Source: Wuchereria bancrofti
Lineage: Eukaryota; Nematoda; Chromadorea; Rhabditida; Onchocercidae
DNA length: 64,000 bases
Reading direction: 5' to 3'
Assembly (NCBI GenBank): GCA_005281725.1
Contig: SSBO01000001.1
Span: forward strand, 1,844,399 to 1,908,398
Positions 13,279 through 24,919 of this stretch are shown in pieces. The notes beneath the pieces were generated by a model, which saw nothing but the letters and a program-made list of their open reading frames with translations, was not told the origin of the DNA and did not search any database. A program made the position numbers and the translations under genes. The number at the start of each line of letters is the position of its first letter. Position 1 is the first letter of the stretch.

Positions 13279-16220
13279 TGATATGCTTTTTGTTAAAGGA
13301 CACCGAAGGACCTTTTTTTTTTGGCAAACAAATTTTAGTAAATTTCGTCCAATAAATCTCAGTTATTTTTGAAGAATATTACAGAAAAGGTATATTTAGG
13401 ACGCCCTTTCAGTAAACTGATTTCTGTTTTATTACAAAGAGATGGGGAATTTTCTTTCTTCTTTTGATTGATTCTCTTTATTTATTTTTGTTTTGCAAGC
13501 AGTGAATTCATTTTGTCACTGAAACTTAAAATAATGCATTTGCAAATATGGTGTTAAAGTTGTAATGTGACTGTTACACTAGAACAAAGTTTCTTCATTG
13601 CATAACATTTTAATATCACGTGACAGCATTGTTGTTTAGCTGAGCTTTAACACCACATAAATACATGAAATTTTTAGACTATTTAGTAAATAAAGCATTG
13701 GAATTCAACGGGGAAGAAATGAACTGCTTTCGCTTCTTTTACTTTTAATGGGAATGTTTCGTGATGCTGAAAAGAGTGATAACTGTTAATAGTGTCTTAT
13801 TCTTGAATTGTTTGAAGACTTCCCCGGAGTTTGTATAATTAACAAGATTAGAAACTCTCTATAGGAACAAAATTTATCTTGTTTTCAAAAATATTTTATT
13901 ATAAATTTCCATGAATGCTAATAATGAAATTGGGTGCAAATAAAGCTGTAAATATATAAGTTGGGAACTATTAAGGTTAATTTAACCGATTATTAGCCGT
14001 ATTTATTTGATCGAGATGGAAGCAACAGCAGGGAATGTAACCTGTCAGTCCATAGACTTCAATGCAAGTGATTTTAATGGTTTTCTTGTTTCCAATAATT
14101 ATGATTTCATCTTGATTTCTGTCCTCTTCATTATTTTTTTCTAATTTTTGATTTTAACAATTTCGGCTTGCTGAAATAATTGATATATTGTGTTTTGTTG
14201 CAGAAAGGAGATAGTTGTTGCAAATAGATCAACATAATGGAACATTCAGGTAGTGATGTGTACCACAGAAAAAGACCGCCAGTTTGAGACAAAGAAAGAA
14301 CGGGAATGTAAGTGTTGATTGAGAAGGCTATTGTGAAGAAAGTACAAACAAATAACATTTGGTAAGTGCTAACTAATAACAAATACTGATCGAAAGAGTA
14401 AAATATGAGAGCTTTCTGCTGTGCTTTCCATTATTCATTTGAAACCACTCGACATCATAAATCTTTCGAAGTAGAGCTCAAAAAGTTACCGTTTGAGATA
14501 ATTATGTCAGTCAATCAATTGATTAGTATGTATAACTTGGATGCACATAAGTAAATATAAAAGTTGGTTTATTAGCTGAATTATCTCATTGCTAATTGTA
14601 AAGCTAACAAATAGATGAAAAAAAGTGGATTATTTAGATGAGTAAATGATGTATAGTATAGGAAAAATGAACATCAATTCAAGGTAAAAGAAATGAAAGT
14701 GTAAGTATTGATTTGAAAGGGCATAGTGAAAAATATGGAGAGAGGGAGAAAAGGTTTGGGAAGATAAACTAACTGCTTTTTGCTTTTTCAATTATGTTCG
14801 TTAAAAGAGGCGGCACTTTGGATGTAATCAGGCGAACAGATGTTTTTGTTGTCGTGATGATTAGATATGTCTTCCCCTGGAATATTACTTTATTCTTGCA
14901 GAATTCTTTTTATGTAAACTTTATTATACTGAAATACTGACGTTGATATGATATGCTGAGTGATATGATAAGCAGTAATTTAGTTGATATTAGTTGTTCA
15001 TATTTTAAACATGTAGCAATTGATTGGCGTATTAAAGATATTTTTGATGGATGTTTCTAATTAAAAGAGCTAGCTAAACAGAAATAGTAATCAATTTGAG
15101 TGCAATGGAATATGCTGTTATTCTTTTTTCCCATGTAATCATAATTATAAAGGTCAGCTCGCACACCTGTCTTTTACATATCCCTTTCATATACCATTAC
15201 AAAATTGGATGTTCTATCAGAGAATATCCTTTTGAAAATTGTCAATATCATCATCATTTCTTTCATTTGAGTTAAAATATTCCTTGAATATTTTTTGTGC
15301 GTTTAAATTTTCATTTATTTTCGCCAGGAACATTCAGCTGTTTTTACATGCACTTATGTTCACATGTACGTATCATTTCATTCAAAAATGTGCATCAGCA
15401 AAGAGTTTTTTTTCCGGATCAAATTCCAGCTTTGACATCATTCTGATCAACAGCTAGCACTGATCTTTGACTTCAAATCAACAACATATCAATTATAGAT
15501 CAATTGCCGGAAGTTCTCTCCACTAAAAGACTCTTACACTCAGTTGTTAATCAAGTGCCTAATGTTACAGCTGTCCCTCTGTTAAGTTTAGCTTCTTAGT
15601 CATATCTCTGAAATTCTAAAATTTTGATCTTAAATCTCATCATTTCAAAACATCAGATTTTTGCCCTTTCGCATGAGGTTAAGAATTTTTTTGTGCATCA
15701 GTCGGTTGTCTGACAGAAGAGCTTCAGACAATTTTTATTCTTTCTGGATTTCATCTCTTCCTGCTGCTACACCATCAAGTTGATACACTACAAATTGACG
15801 TAATTATCTAATCTATGATCACCTAAAAAGTTTCCGCGCAAAAATGTCACTAATCTTGCTTGGTTTTACAACATTTTTCACTCTAAACAAATTGCTATGT
15901 ACAGAAATGTTTTAAATTATTTACTTATTTAAACTCGGAAATTTCATCTCAGATAGTATTTTTTATCATTCTTTTCCATTTCTTTATGTTCTTAAAATGA
16001 AACTGAAATATAGATGTCTTGTTAAATTTGACGCTAATGATTAAACATTAAATTACTTCGCAGTAATTCTAATCAACCAATTATTAATATTAGTGAGTTT
16101 TTTTAGTGAATTTTTTATGGAGGAATAGATAAACAATCATAAACGAAAGAATAAACCTGAAAGAATACATTTATAATAGAAGTTTTGCTTTTTTACGCGA
16201 TTATTAGTCTTTATCAAATT
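13279..16220. other. intergenic, essentially empty
   Basis: About 2.9 kb with no convincing gene. The only protein-like short frame is at 14016-14144. The rest is AT-rich, with a slightly GC-richer patch near 15150-15560 that gave no exon chain on either strand. Confidence 0.45.
14016..14144 (+). CDS. possible 42-residue ORF, unknown
   Basis: Not recognised. An ATG opens 42 codons with two N-glycosylation sequons (NVT, NAS) and a hydrophobic end (FILISVLFIIFF) that stops abruptly. It resembles the N-terminus and part of a first membrane segment of a larger receptor, but no following exon in the right phase was found. It could be a relic or chance. Confidence 0.18.
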   Translation: MEATAGNVTCQSIDFNASDFNGFLVSNNYDFILISVLFIIFF

Positions 16221-16274
16221 TTCAGGTATTTTATATATTGTATATGTGGTATGAAAATATTATAGTGAATACGC

Positions 16275-17640
16275 ATGTGCAAAAATTCACGAACCAAAAA
16301 TATGCCAGGAAATAAAGCCTTAGAAATTACTCATGTGATATTTGATTTGGATGGCTTATTGATTGATACAGAGTCAACTTATACGGAAACTCATACATTT
16401 GCTATGAAGCATTACGGAAAAAAGTTTACACTAGATTTAAAATCATCTACAATGGGTATGAATCATGAACCTTCCGTCAAAATGCTACTCGATAAGGTTC
16501 GTTCTTTACTCTTTCATTTCAATAAATTGTAATTGCATTTTAATTTTAAACAAATTTAGAATTTTCGAAAATTTTTTACTTTAGAAATTTTATTTTTCAG
16601 TGTTGTCATACATAGAAACAATAACTTTTACTACTGTGTAACTATTCAACCTTTTTCTTATTTTGAATTTTGAAGGTTGGCTTAACAGACAAAGTGAGTG
16701 TTAAAGAATACGATAATTTGTACAATCCAATACTCCTCAAAAAGTTACCATATTGTCAAAAGATGCCTGGAGCATTACGATTGGTTCGACATTTTCATAA
16801 GCATAATATACCGATGGCAATATGTTCTGGATCCAGTAGTTATTCATTCAAATGTAAAACAATGAATCACAAAGATCTTATCGATTTAATACCTCTGCAG
16901 GTGTATTATTAATTTCTCTAATGTACTTTAGCAAATTTTGGAAAAATTTTTTACATCTGTTTAGTTTCTCATTAATTTCAAATGCAATGTATTACAAAAG
17001 TAATTTTCTTTCAGTGACTTTTCAAATAAAAATCGCCAGTCTGACTTAGTCTGACTTCATTACTTTTTGTCCTATTACGAAATAACCTTTTTTTTTTCTC
17101 ATTTTCACTTGAAGGGAGTAATATCGATAACCAATACTTCTTTCATGTTTTGAAAAATTTTAATATATTTGCACACTTACAAAATAGTTTAATTTAGATA
17201 TAATATAGGTATATATGGGAGGAAACGAGGAATTATCTCTCGTACCGTAATGGATTTTCAGAAAAATTTTCCAAAAACATTGAACTCAAGTTTGTATTCC
17301 ATATTCCAAGCTAATAAGTATCTATCAGTCATTCAAATTCTAGGTGAAATGCAGTAGCGATCCAGAAATAAAAGAAGGTAAACCATCACCAGAAGCATAT
17401 CTTGTAACAATGCAAAGATTCCGGAATCCACCAGTGGCACCCAGTAATGTTCTGGTTTTCGAGGATGCTCCGAATGGTGTTTTGGCTGCTATTCGTGCTG
17501 GAATGAATGTTGTCATGGTACCCGATTTGAGGTACGTAAAAGTGCCTGATGAAGGGAAGGAACAAATTGTGGAAGTGCTAAAAAGCTTAGAAGATTTCAG
17601 GCCAGAATCAGTAGGCTTACCAGCTTTTGACCATTTGTAA
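16275..17640 (+). CDS. HAD-family phosphatase, pseudouridine-5'-phosphatase type (HDHD1/PUDP)
   Basis: Haloacid-dehalogenase hydrolase; human HDHD1 dephosphorylates pseudouridine 5'-phosphate (family knowledge). Three exons (16275-16496, 16676-16900, 17344-17640), phase 0 throughout, give 247 codons, or 238 from the second ATG at 16302. That ATG has the better context and matches the human N-terminus in length. All four HAD motifs are present: I, FDLDGLLID with both Asp; II, the Ser of ICSGSS; III, the Lys in EGKPSPEAYL; IV, FEDAPNG with the acidic pair. The C-terminus (DFRPESVGLPAF) also tracks HDHD1. A TTTTCAG acceptor ends at 16225, so the message may be trans-spliced. An identical, reversed copy of the last exon alone lies at 22988-23284. 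Substrate is inferred from family only. Confidence 0.93.
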
Positions 17641-18520
17641 TTACAATTATTTAATTTTCTGTTCATTTCAAGCTTTCAATAAAATTTTTTTGAAAATGCT
17701 ATGATTATTACTATGTGCACAGAATTGATATTGAAATTGTACTAATTGCTTCCACTGAAATTTGCAAAATTTCATAATATATGACACGTCTTCTACTTAT
17801 GAGTTTTTGTCGATTTCAAAACTACGATGATGGCTGTATAAATTGACAAATGAGAACGTTCTTTAGACGAGCTGATCAAATTAATTTCGTTGTTAAATAT
17901 TCACTTGTTTCTTTCAAAGTAATTGGAAAAATCGTGTAGCACATTTTATTTAATTTCACTACACCCAGCAATAAGTGCAAAACGTCATTTAAATACAGTG
18001 TAATTTATCACTTGCACTCTAAATGAGTGCATTTGATAATTTAAAGTTTTCAGGCAGTTAAAATTTCTGAAATTCAAATACTATCTAATTAAATTTGTTT
18101 TCTTTTGGATTTTATTTTTTATATGCAGAAAATAAAAGCACAGATTCCTAATTTGTTTTACATATTTACTTATAAAATTAATGATTTCCTGGTTGCTGGT
18201 GATGATTGAAGATGGAAGATGTGAATTTGAAACTCTAATTTTTGAGAAAAAAGTTTTCATGGAATATAGTTTCTTTTTTTTTGAAATAACATATTATGGA
18301 TAAGTTGTGTAGAAGAAGATTGAATATGATAATATAAGGAAAGTTCGTTATGAGAGTAATTCTGCTCTCTTCATTGGCATTTTTTAGTATGTCCAAAATG
18401 AGGTCACAAGCTAATAATGATACCTGTAGAACGGGAAATGAAAAAATTGAGATTTGACAAGAAGAAGCTATAAACAAATTGTCTTCCCATTAACCTAATT
18501 CTAAGCCTGTTTCAGTATTT
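17641..18520. other. intergenic, part of the left arm of the inverted repeat
   Basis: AT-rich DNA between the HAD gene and the His-rich gene. No exons seen. It is repeated in reverse at 22108-22987. Confidence 0.5.
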
Positions 18521-18531
18521 GATATATAAAC

Positions 18532-18540
18532 ATCTCTTTT
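18532..18540 (+). promoter_or_regulatory. TATA box of His-rich gene, copy 1
   Basis: ATATATAAA lies about 60 bases ahead of a short non-coding exon that ends at a CA|GTAAGT donor (18592/18593). The leader intron ends at the TTGCAG acceptor at 18722, three bases from the ATG. This is a compact, strong-looking promoter; a homologous TATA is found upstream of the decayed paralogue. Confidence 0.5.
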
Positions 18541-18724
18541 CTGAACTTCGTCATTGCAAGCTGAACAGAAGACCTCTTTTAACAAGCACTCAGTAAGTTT
18601 CTCAATTACTCTTCTTTTCTTACTAAAATTTAATTATCTGAATTAGTATTTACCTAACCCATATTTTTAATCATCTGTTTGACACAATTTAATAACTGAA
18701 GTACTAATTATCTGTATTGCAGTA

Positions 18725-18940
18725 ATGGTATCACTACGACTTGCTGCAATATTACTGTTAGCTCTGTTGACAGTATCGGTGACAGCATCTGGTTGGTGGG
18801 ATTTTGATTGGCATAACCCATGGCACCAATATCATCACCATCACCATCATGGACACTTCCCGTGGCATCAACATTTCCACCACCATTCACATCACAGCGG
18901 TCATCACTCATTGGGTCATGAAGGATGGGAATGGGATTGA
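18725..18940 (+). CDS. secreted His/Trp-rich mini-protein, copy 1
   Basis: Not a family I can name. The 71 residues start with a clean signal peptide (MVSLRLAAILLLALLTVSVTA). This leaves a mature chain of about 50 residues with roughly 19 His and 7 Trp, no Cys and no Lys or Arg. It has a run of six His, repeated PWH and HH pairs, and an acidic end GWEWD. The composition suggests binding of Zn, Cu, Ni or haem, or a pH-switched peptide; that is inference. A 5'UTR intron (18593-18722) and a TATA box support real expression. Identical copies are at 21688-21903 and 24704-24919, and a decayed one at 25436-25608. The antisense frame through it is also open, a by-product of the CAY-rich codons. Confidence 0.75.
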   Translation: MVSLRLAAILLLALLTVSVTASGWWDFDWHNPWHQYHHHHHHGHFPWHQHFHHHSHHSGHHSLGHEGWEWD

Positions 18941-19430
18941 AAATTTGCATCTTATTAAATCGTTGATTTTTTTATCAATTTTATCTTTTATTTCTTACAT
19001 TGTTTTCTAATCAGTGAAAAGAAATAAAATGCGTTGGCACATTTCATGAATTATTCATATAAAAGTGACTTCTATGTCGCAAAAATAATTTTACTATTAA
19101 ATACATTCAATCAGACAATAAGTTATCTTTTCATCCATTTTTCCCTTTACTACTCACTATTGAACCATAACATTTCATGGAACTATTGTTAAAAATCCAT
19201 AGTATATAAACATTAATTTCCTAACTCATTATTGACATCCCTGCAAGTTAATGCAACTACAACCGATTACGATATATTGTCCCTTCGAATATCAAATAAA
19301 TGTTATTCGAAAGATCTAATCGATGCAAAGGTAAGAAAAAAAAAATTATGATTGTGCTAAAAAATATCGAATTGAAGTAAAATTTCTTTGGATGAAGATA
19401 GTTCACACTCGATTTACTTTACACTAACTG
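18941..19430. other. spacer between His-rich gene and BEL/Pao fragment
   Basis: AT-rich, AATAAA near 19023 could serve as the poly(A) signal of the His-rich gene. No gene seen. Confidence 0.4.
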
Positions 19431-19439
19431 AGATATTTA

Positions 19440-19963
19440 GACAACGACAACACGAGGAACTGTCCATGCCGGAACTGCACATAAGCAGTCGAAATTGAGA
19501 ACAGAATTCTAGATACCCAAAGGTAGAACCGAAATTAAGCGAATATTGAACAAATGTATGGTTTGCGAGAGATAGAAATTGAACCATTTAAACTCGCGGT
19601 CATGCCGAATCTTCCACAAACTCAAGTCACACGTTCTCGAATATTTGAATACGTTGGATTAGATTATACCGATCCTCCTTCTATTAAAATTGAGATCGGC
19701 AATACTAAAAGATGGATGGCGCTTTTCACATGTTTCACAACAAGAGCAGTACATTTGCAATTGGTAGAAAATCTATCGGCCGAAAGCTTTTTGCACTTAT
19801 TAAGAAGATTCGTTGTCTGAAGCATTACTCTAAATTAATTTTGAGTGATAATGCTAGCCAATTCCAACTAGTTTTCCAGACCATTATGAAACGAAATGCA
19901 CAACTAATAGAATTCTTAGCAAATAAAGGAAAACCCATACCAAGAGGTAAAAGGAATTTATGA
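19440..19963 (+). pseudogene. BEL/Pao retrotransposon integrase fragment, broken (copy 1)
   Basis: Remains of the integrase part of a BEL/Pao Pol. In order it shows the HHCC zinc region (two His near 19468-19484, CxxC near 19557-19568), then the core with the first catalytic Asp in GLDYTDPP, the family motif [16 protein letters not shown], and the second Asp in LSDNASQF. At least three lesions are visible: an in-frame TAG where a Trp is expected near 19510, a frameshift at about 19570, and another near 19818. The third catalytic acid and everything after it is missing, because the left arm of the inverted repeat ends at 20045. A dead fragment without LTRs nearby. Confidence 0.85.
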
Positions 19964-20045
19964 AATTATGATTGGAATAACCAAAAGGACAATGAGAAAA
20001 GCCATCGGCAGAAAGTTGTAATGAGAAAGGGAATTAATAACAATA

Positions 20046-20582
20046 CAGGTTTTTGTTCATCGATCTCTGAGCTGATTTGTCGAACACTGTTGATTGAGAA
20101 TCCGAATTTCCTTCATCGTTGATTCCAGTGGGCACAGCATATTTACTGATCCATTGAGAATTTTTTCTTGTAGTAATTTTATTAAGACACTTCTTACTTC
20201 TCCATCCCTTCCTCTTTTAATTTCCTTTATTCTTGATAGTTTCCACATGCTACGGGAAATTTCTCACCCTCACGGAGAGCTCTCGCTACTACATCTCTTG
20301 GAGAAGAATATTATCTTTGGATTCTTTCTCGAAGGCTGGTCAAATACTCATTTCTCTATGTGTTCCAAAATGTGTCTAAAACCTTGAGAATGTTTGACCA
20401 ATATTTAATAATTTTCTTTTTATTATTTGGTTTGTGTGGAGAAAATTCTTCCAGTTCATTGTCGTTAAGGACTGGAACATTGAGGGAAGTATTGGGTGAA
20501 ACGAAATCAACTGGGCGTATGATTAAACAATCTTCAAAATTTACGTAAGTTAGCGGACCAGTATTTAATATATTTTTTATTT
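20046..20582. other. unique spacer of the inverted repeat
   Basis: 537 single-copy bases at the centre of the palindrome. On the minus strand they encode the C-terminal domain of the BEL/Pao Pol (blocks such as GPLTYVNFEDCLIIRPVDF and WKLSRIKEIK), continuing directly from the integrase of the right arm. Confidence 0.8.
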
Positions 20583-21188
20583 TATTGTTATTAATTCCCT
20601 TTCTCATTACAACTTTCTGCCGATGGCTTTTCTCATTGTCCTTTTGGTTATTCCAATCATAATTTCATAAATTCCTTTTACCTCTTGGTATGGGTTTTCC
20701 TTTATTTGCTAAGAATTCTATTAGTTGTGCATTTCGTTTCATAATGGTCTGGAAAACTAGTTGGAATTGGCTAGCATTATCACTCAAAATTAATTTAGAG
20801 TAATGCTTCAGACAACGAATCTTCTTAATAAGTGCAAAAAGCTTTCGGCCGATAGATTTTCTACCAATTGCAAATGTACTGCTCTTGTTGTGAAACATGT
20901 GAAAAGCGCCATCCATCTTTTAGTATTGCCGATCTCAATTTTAATAGAAGGAGGATCGGTATAATCTAATCCAACGTATTCAAATATTCGAGAACGTGTG
21001 ACTTGAGTTTGTGGAAGATTCGGCATGACCGCGAGTTTAAATGGTTCAATTTCTATCTCTCGCAAACCATACATTTGTTCAATATTCGCTTAATTTCGGT
21101 TCTACCTTTGGGTATCTAGAATTCTGTTCTCAATTTCGACTGCTTATGTGCAGTTCCGGCATGGACAGTTCCTCGTGTTGTCGTTGTC
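20057..21188 (-). pseudogene. BEL/Pao Pol fragment: integrase plus C-terminal domain, broken
   Basis: The longest piece of the retroelement. Read on the minus strand it runs from the HHCC region and integrase core (identical to copy 1, with the same lesions) through 20583 into the spacer. There the Pao-specific C-terminal domain follows: LRPVDF-like and KYWSNILKVLDTFWN blocks, then WKLSRIKEIK and GSVNMLCPLE, ending at a stop at 20057. Extra in-frame stops occur near 20340 and 20300. The element's coding end nearly coincides with the left arm/spacer junction at 20045. So the minus-strand version looks like the parent insert and the plus-strand copy like a truncated inverted duplicate. No LTR recognised. 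Confidence 0.8.
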
Positions 21189-21687
21189 TAAATATCTCAG
21201 TTAGTGTAAAGTAAATCGAGTGTGAACTATCTTCATCCAAAGAAATTTTACTTCAATTCGATATTTTTTAGCACAATCATAATTTTTTTTTTCTTACCTT
21301 TGCATCGATTAGATCTTTCGAATAACATTTATTTGATATTCGAAGGGACAATATATCGTAATCGGTTGTAGTTGCATTAACTTGCAGGGATGTCAATAAT
21401 GAGTTAGGAAATTAATGTTTATATACTATGGATTTTTAACAATAGTTCCATGAAATGTTATGGTTCAATAGTGAGTAGTAAAGGGAAAAATGGATGAAAA
21501 GATAACTTATTGTCTGATTGAATGTATTTAATAGTAAAATTATTTTTGCGACATAGAAGTCACTTTTATATGAATAATTCATGAAATGTGCCAACGCATT
21601 TTATTTCTTTTCACTGATTAGAAAACAATGTAAGAAATAAAAGATAAAATTGATAAAAAAATCAACGATTTAATAAGATGCAAATTT

Positions 21688-21903
21688 TCAATCCCATTCC
21701 CATCCTTCATGACCCAATGAGTGATGACCGCTGTGATGTGAATGGTGGTGGAAATGTTGATGCCACGGGAAGTGTCCATGATGGTGATGGTGATGATATT
21801 GGTGCCATGGGTTATGCCAATCAAAATCCCACCAACCAGATGCTGTCACCGATACTGTCAACAGAGCTAACAGTAATATTGCAGCAAGTCGTAGTGATAC
21901 CAT
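21688..21903 (-). CDS. secreted His/Trp-rich mini-protein, copy 2
   Basis: Identical in protein and position to copy 1, on the opposite strand, with the same TATA box (22088-22096) and leader intron. If the assembly fold-back explanation is right, this and the copy at 24704 are one and the same gene. Confidence 0.65.
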   Translation of the reverse strand: MVSLRLAAILLLALLTVSVTASGWWDFDWHNPWHQYHHHHHHGHFPWHQHFHHHSHHSGHHSLGHEGWEWD

Positions 21904-22987
21904 TACTGCAATACAGATAATTAGTACTTCAGTTATTAAATTGTGTCAAACAGATGATTAAAAATATGGGTTAGGTAAATACTAATTCAGATAATTAAAT
22001 TTTAGTAAGAAAAGAAGAGTAATTGAGAAACTTACTGAGTGCTTGTTAAAAGAGGTCTTCTGTTCAGCTTGCAATGACGAAGTTCAGAAAAGAGATGTTT
22101 ATATATCAAATACTGAAACAGGCTTAGAATTAGGTTAATGGGAAGACAATTTGTTTATAGCTTCTTCTTGTCAAATCTCAATTTTTTCATTTCCCGTTCT
22201 ACAGGTATCATTATTAGCTTGTGACCTCATTTTGGACATACTAAAAAATGCCAATGAAGAGAGCAGAATTACTCTCATAACGAACTTTCCTTATATTATC
22301 ATATTCAATCTTCTTCTACACAACTTATCCATAATATGTTATTTCAAAAAAAAAGAAACTATATTCCATGAAAACTTTTTTCTCAAAAATTAGAGTTTCA
22401 AATTCACATCTTCCATCTTCAATCATCACCAGCAACCAGGAAATCATTAATTTTATAAGTAAATATGTAAAACAAATTAGGAATCTGTGCTTTTATTTTC
22501 TGCATATAAAAAATAAAATCCAAAAGAAAACAAATTTAATTAGATAGTATTTGAATTTCAGAAATTTTAACTGCCTGAAAACTTTAAATTATCAAATGCA
22601 CTCATTTAGAGTGCAAGTGATAAATTACACTGTATTTAAATGACGTTTTGCACTTATTGCTGGGTGTAGTGAAATTAAATAAAATGTGCTACACGATTTT
22701 TCCAATTACTTTGAAAGAAACAAGTGAATATTTAACAACGAAATTAATTTGATCAGCTCGTCTAAAGAACGTTCTCATTTGTCAATTTATACAGCCATCA
22801 TCGTAGTTTTGAAATCGACAAAAACTCATAAGTAGAAGACGTGTCATATATTATGAAATTTTGCAAATTTCAGTGGAAGCAATTAGTACAATTTCAATAT
22901 CAATTCTGTGCACATAGTAATAATCATAGCATTTTCAAAAAAATTTTATTGAAAGCTTGAAATGAACAGAAAATTAAATAATTGTAA

Positions 22988-23284
22988 TTACAAATGGTCA
23001 AAAGCTGGTAAGCCTACTGATTCTGGCCTGAAATCTTCTAAGCTTTTTAGCACTTCCACAATTTGTTCCTTCCCTTCATCAGGCACTTTTACGTACCTCA
23101 AATCGGGTACCATGACAACATTCATTCCAGCACGAATAGCAGCCAAAACACCATTCGGAGCATCCTCGAAAACCAGAACATTACTGGGTGCCACTGGTGG
23201 ATTCCGGAATCTTTGCATTGTTACAAGATATGCTTCTGGTGATGGTTTACCTTCTTTTATTTCTGGATCGCTACTGCATTTCAC
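22988..23284 (-). pseudogene. isolated copy of the last HAD-phosphatase exon
   Basis: Exact reverse copy of 17344-17640. The upstream exons carrying HAD motifs I and II are absent, so it cannot encode the enzyme. It lies just inside the N and is the strongest sign that 22233-23591 is a fold-back artefact rather than genomic sequence; otherwise it is a partial duplicate. Confidence 0.7.
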
Positions 23285-23591
23285 CTAGAATTTGAATGAC
23301 TGATAGATACTTATTAGCTTGGAATATGGAATACAAACTTGAGTTCAATGTTTTTGGAAAATTTTTCTGAAAATCCATTACGGTACGAGAGATAATTCCT
23401 CGTTTCCTCCCATATATACCTATATTATATCTAAATTAAACTATTTTGTAAGTGTGCAAATATATTAAAATTTTTCAAAACATGAAAGAAGTATTGGTTA
23501 TCGATATTACTCCCTTCAAGTGAAAATGAGAAAAAAAAAAGGTTATTTCGTAATAGGACAAAAAGTAATGAAGTCAGACTAAGTCAGACTG

Positions 23592-23592
23592 N
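23592..23592. other. ambiguous base / probable contig join
   Basis: The only N in the window. It sits precisely where the right arm stops mirroring the left flank and a third copy of the repeat begins. Confidence 0.9.
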
Positions 23593-24204
23593 TTATTTTA
23601 TTGTTATTAATTCCCTTTCTCATTACAACTTTCTGCCGATGGCTTTTCTCATTGTCCTTTTGGTTATTCCAATCATAATTTCATAAATTCCTTTTACCTC
23701 TTGGTATGGGTTTTCCTTTATTTGCTAAGAATTCTATTAGTTGTGCATTTCGTTTCATAATGGTCTGGAAAACTAGTTGGAATTGGCTAGCATTATCACT
23801 CAAAATTAATTTAGAGTAATGCTTCAGACAACGAATCTTCTTAATAAGTGCAAAAAGCTTTCGGCCGATAGATTTTCTACCAATTGCAAATGTACTGCTC
23901 TTGTTGTGAAACATGTGAAAAGCGCCATCCATCTTTTAGTATTGCCGATCTCAATTTTAATAGAAGGAGGATCGGTATAATCTAATCCAACGTATTCAAA
24001 TATTCGAGAACGTGTGACTTGAGTTTGTGGAAGATTCGGCATGACCGCGAGTTTAAATGGTTCAATTTCTATCTCTCGCAAACCATACATTTGTTCAATA
24101 TTCGCTTAATTTCGGTTCTACCTTTGGGTATCTAGAATTCTGTTCTCAATTTCGACTGCTTATGTGCAGTTCCGGCATGGACAGTTCCTCGTGTTGTCGT
24201 TGTC
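23593..24204 (-). pseudogene. BEL/Pao integrase fragment, broken (copy 3)
   Basis: Same sequence and same lesions as the copy at 20583-21188 and cut by the N at its 3' side. Probably the same locus as copy 2, assembled twice. Confidence 0.75.
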
Positions 24205-24703
24205 TAAATATCTCAGTTAGTGTAAAGTAAATCGAGTGTGAACTATCTTCATCCAAAGAAATTTTACTTCAATTCGATATTTTTTAGCACAATCATAATT
24301 TTTTTTTTCTTACCTTTGCATCGATTAGATCTTTCGAATAACATTTATTTGATATTCGAAGGGACAATATATCGTAATCGGTTGTAGTTGCATTAACTTG
24401 CAGGGATGTCAATAATGAGTTAGGAAATTAATGTTTATATACTATGGATTTTTAACAATAGTTCCATGAAATGTTATGGTTCAATAGTGAGTAGTAAAGG
24501 GAAAAATGGATGAAAAGATAACTTATTGTCTGATTGAATGTATTTAATAGTAAAATTATTTTTGCGACATAGAAGTCACTTTTATATGAATAATTCATGA
24601 AATGTGCCAACGCATTTTATTTCTTTTCACTGATTAGAAAACAATGTAAGAAATAAAAGATAAAATTGATAAAAAAATCAACGATTTAATAAGATGCAAA
24701 TTT

Positions 24704-24919
24704 TCAATCCCATTCCCATCCTTCATGACCCAATGAGTGATGACCGCTGTGATGTGAATGGTGGTGGAAATGTTGATGCCACGGGAAGTGTCCATGATGG
24801 TGATGGTGATGATATTGGTGCCATGGGTTATGCCAATCAAAATCCCACCAACCAGATGCTGTCACCGATACTGTCAACAGAGCTAACAGTAATATTGCAG
24901 CAAGTCGTAGTGATACCAT
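24704..24919 (-). CDS. secreted His/Trp-rich mini-protein, copy 3
   Basis: Identical to the copies at 18725 and 21688. This copy is linked to unique right-hand flank (25249 onwards), so of the two minus-strand copies it is the one with genuine downstream context. TATA box at about 25104-25112. Confidence 0.65.
   Translation of the reverse strand: MVSLRLAAILLLALLTVSVTASGWWDFDWHNPWHQYHHHHHHGHFPWHQHFHHHSHHSGHHSLGHEGWEWD

Larger units (their letters stand above)
17037..20045 (+). repeat. left arm of 3.0-kb inverted repeat
   Basis: Every checked position x in this arm pairs with 40628-x in 20583-23591. Coding segments in the two arms translate identically. The arm holds the last HAD exon, the His-rich gene and the integrase fragment. 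Its inner end is at 20045, where base 20046 no longer pairs with 20582. Its outer end is set only by the N at 23592, so the true outer limit may be near 18396 (see findings). Confidence 0.85.
20583..23591 (-). repeat. right arm of 3.0-kb inverted repeat
   Basis: Reverse complement of 17037-20045. It ends exactly at the single N (23592). The inner part, 20583-22232, is repeated again at 23599-25248; the outer part, 22233-23591, repeats only left-flank DNA. Confidence 0.85.

Noticed and set aside
18708..18950. 80-codon open frame antisense to the His-rich gene (also at 21678 and 24694)
   Set aside because: A mirror of the CAY/His codons on the other strand. Signal peptide, TATA box and leader intron all support the sense frame.
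20360..20548. Plus-strand open frame in the palindrome spacer
   Set aside because: The minus strand of the same DNA is clearly the Pao C-terminal domain.
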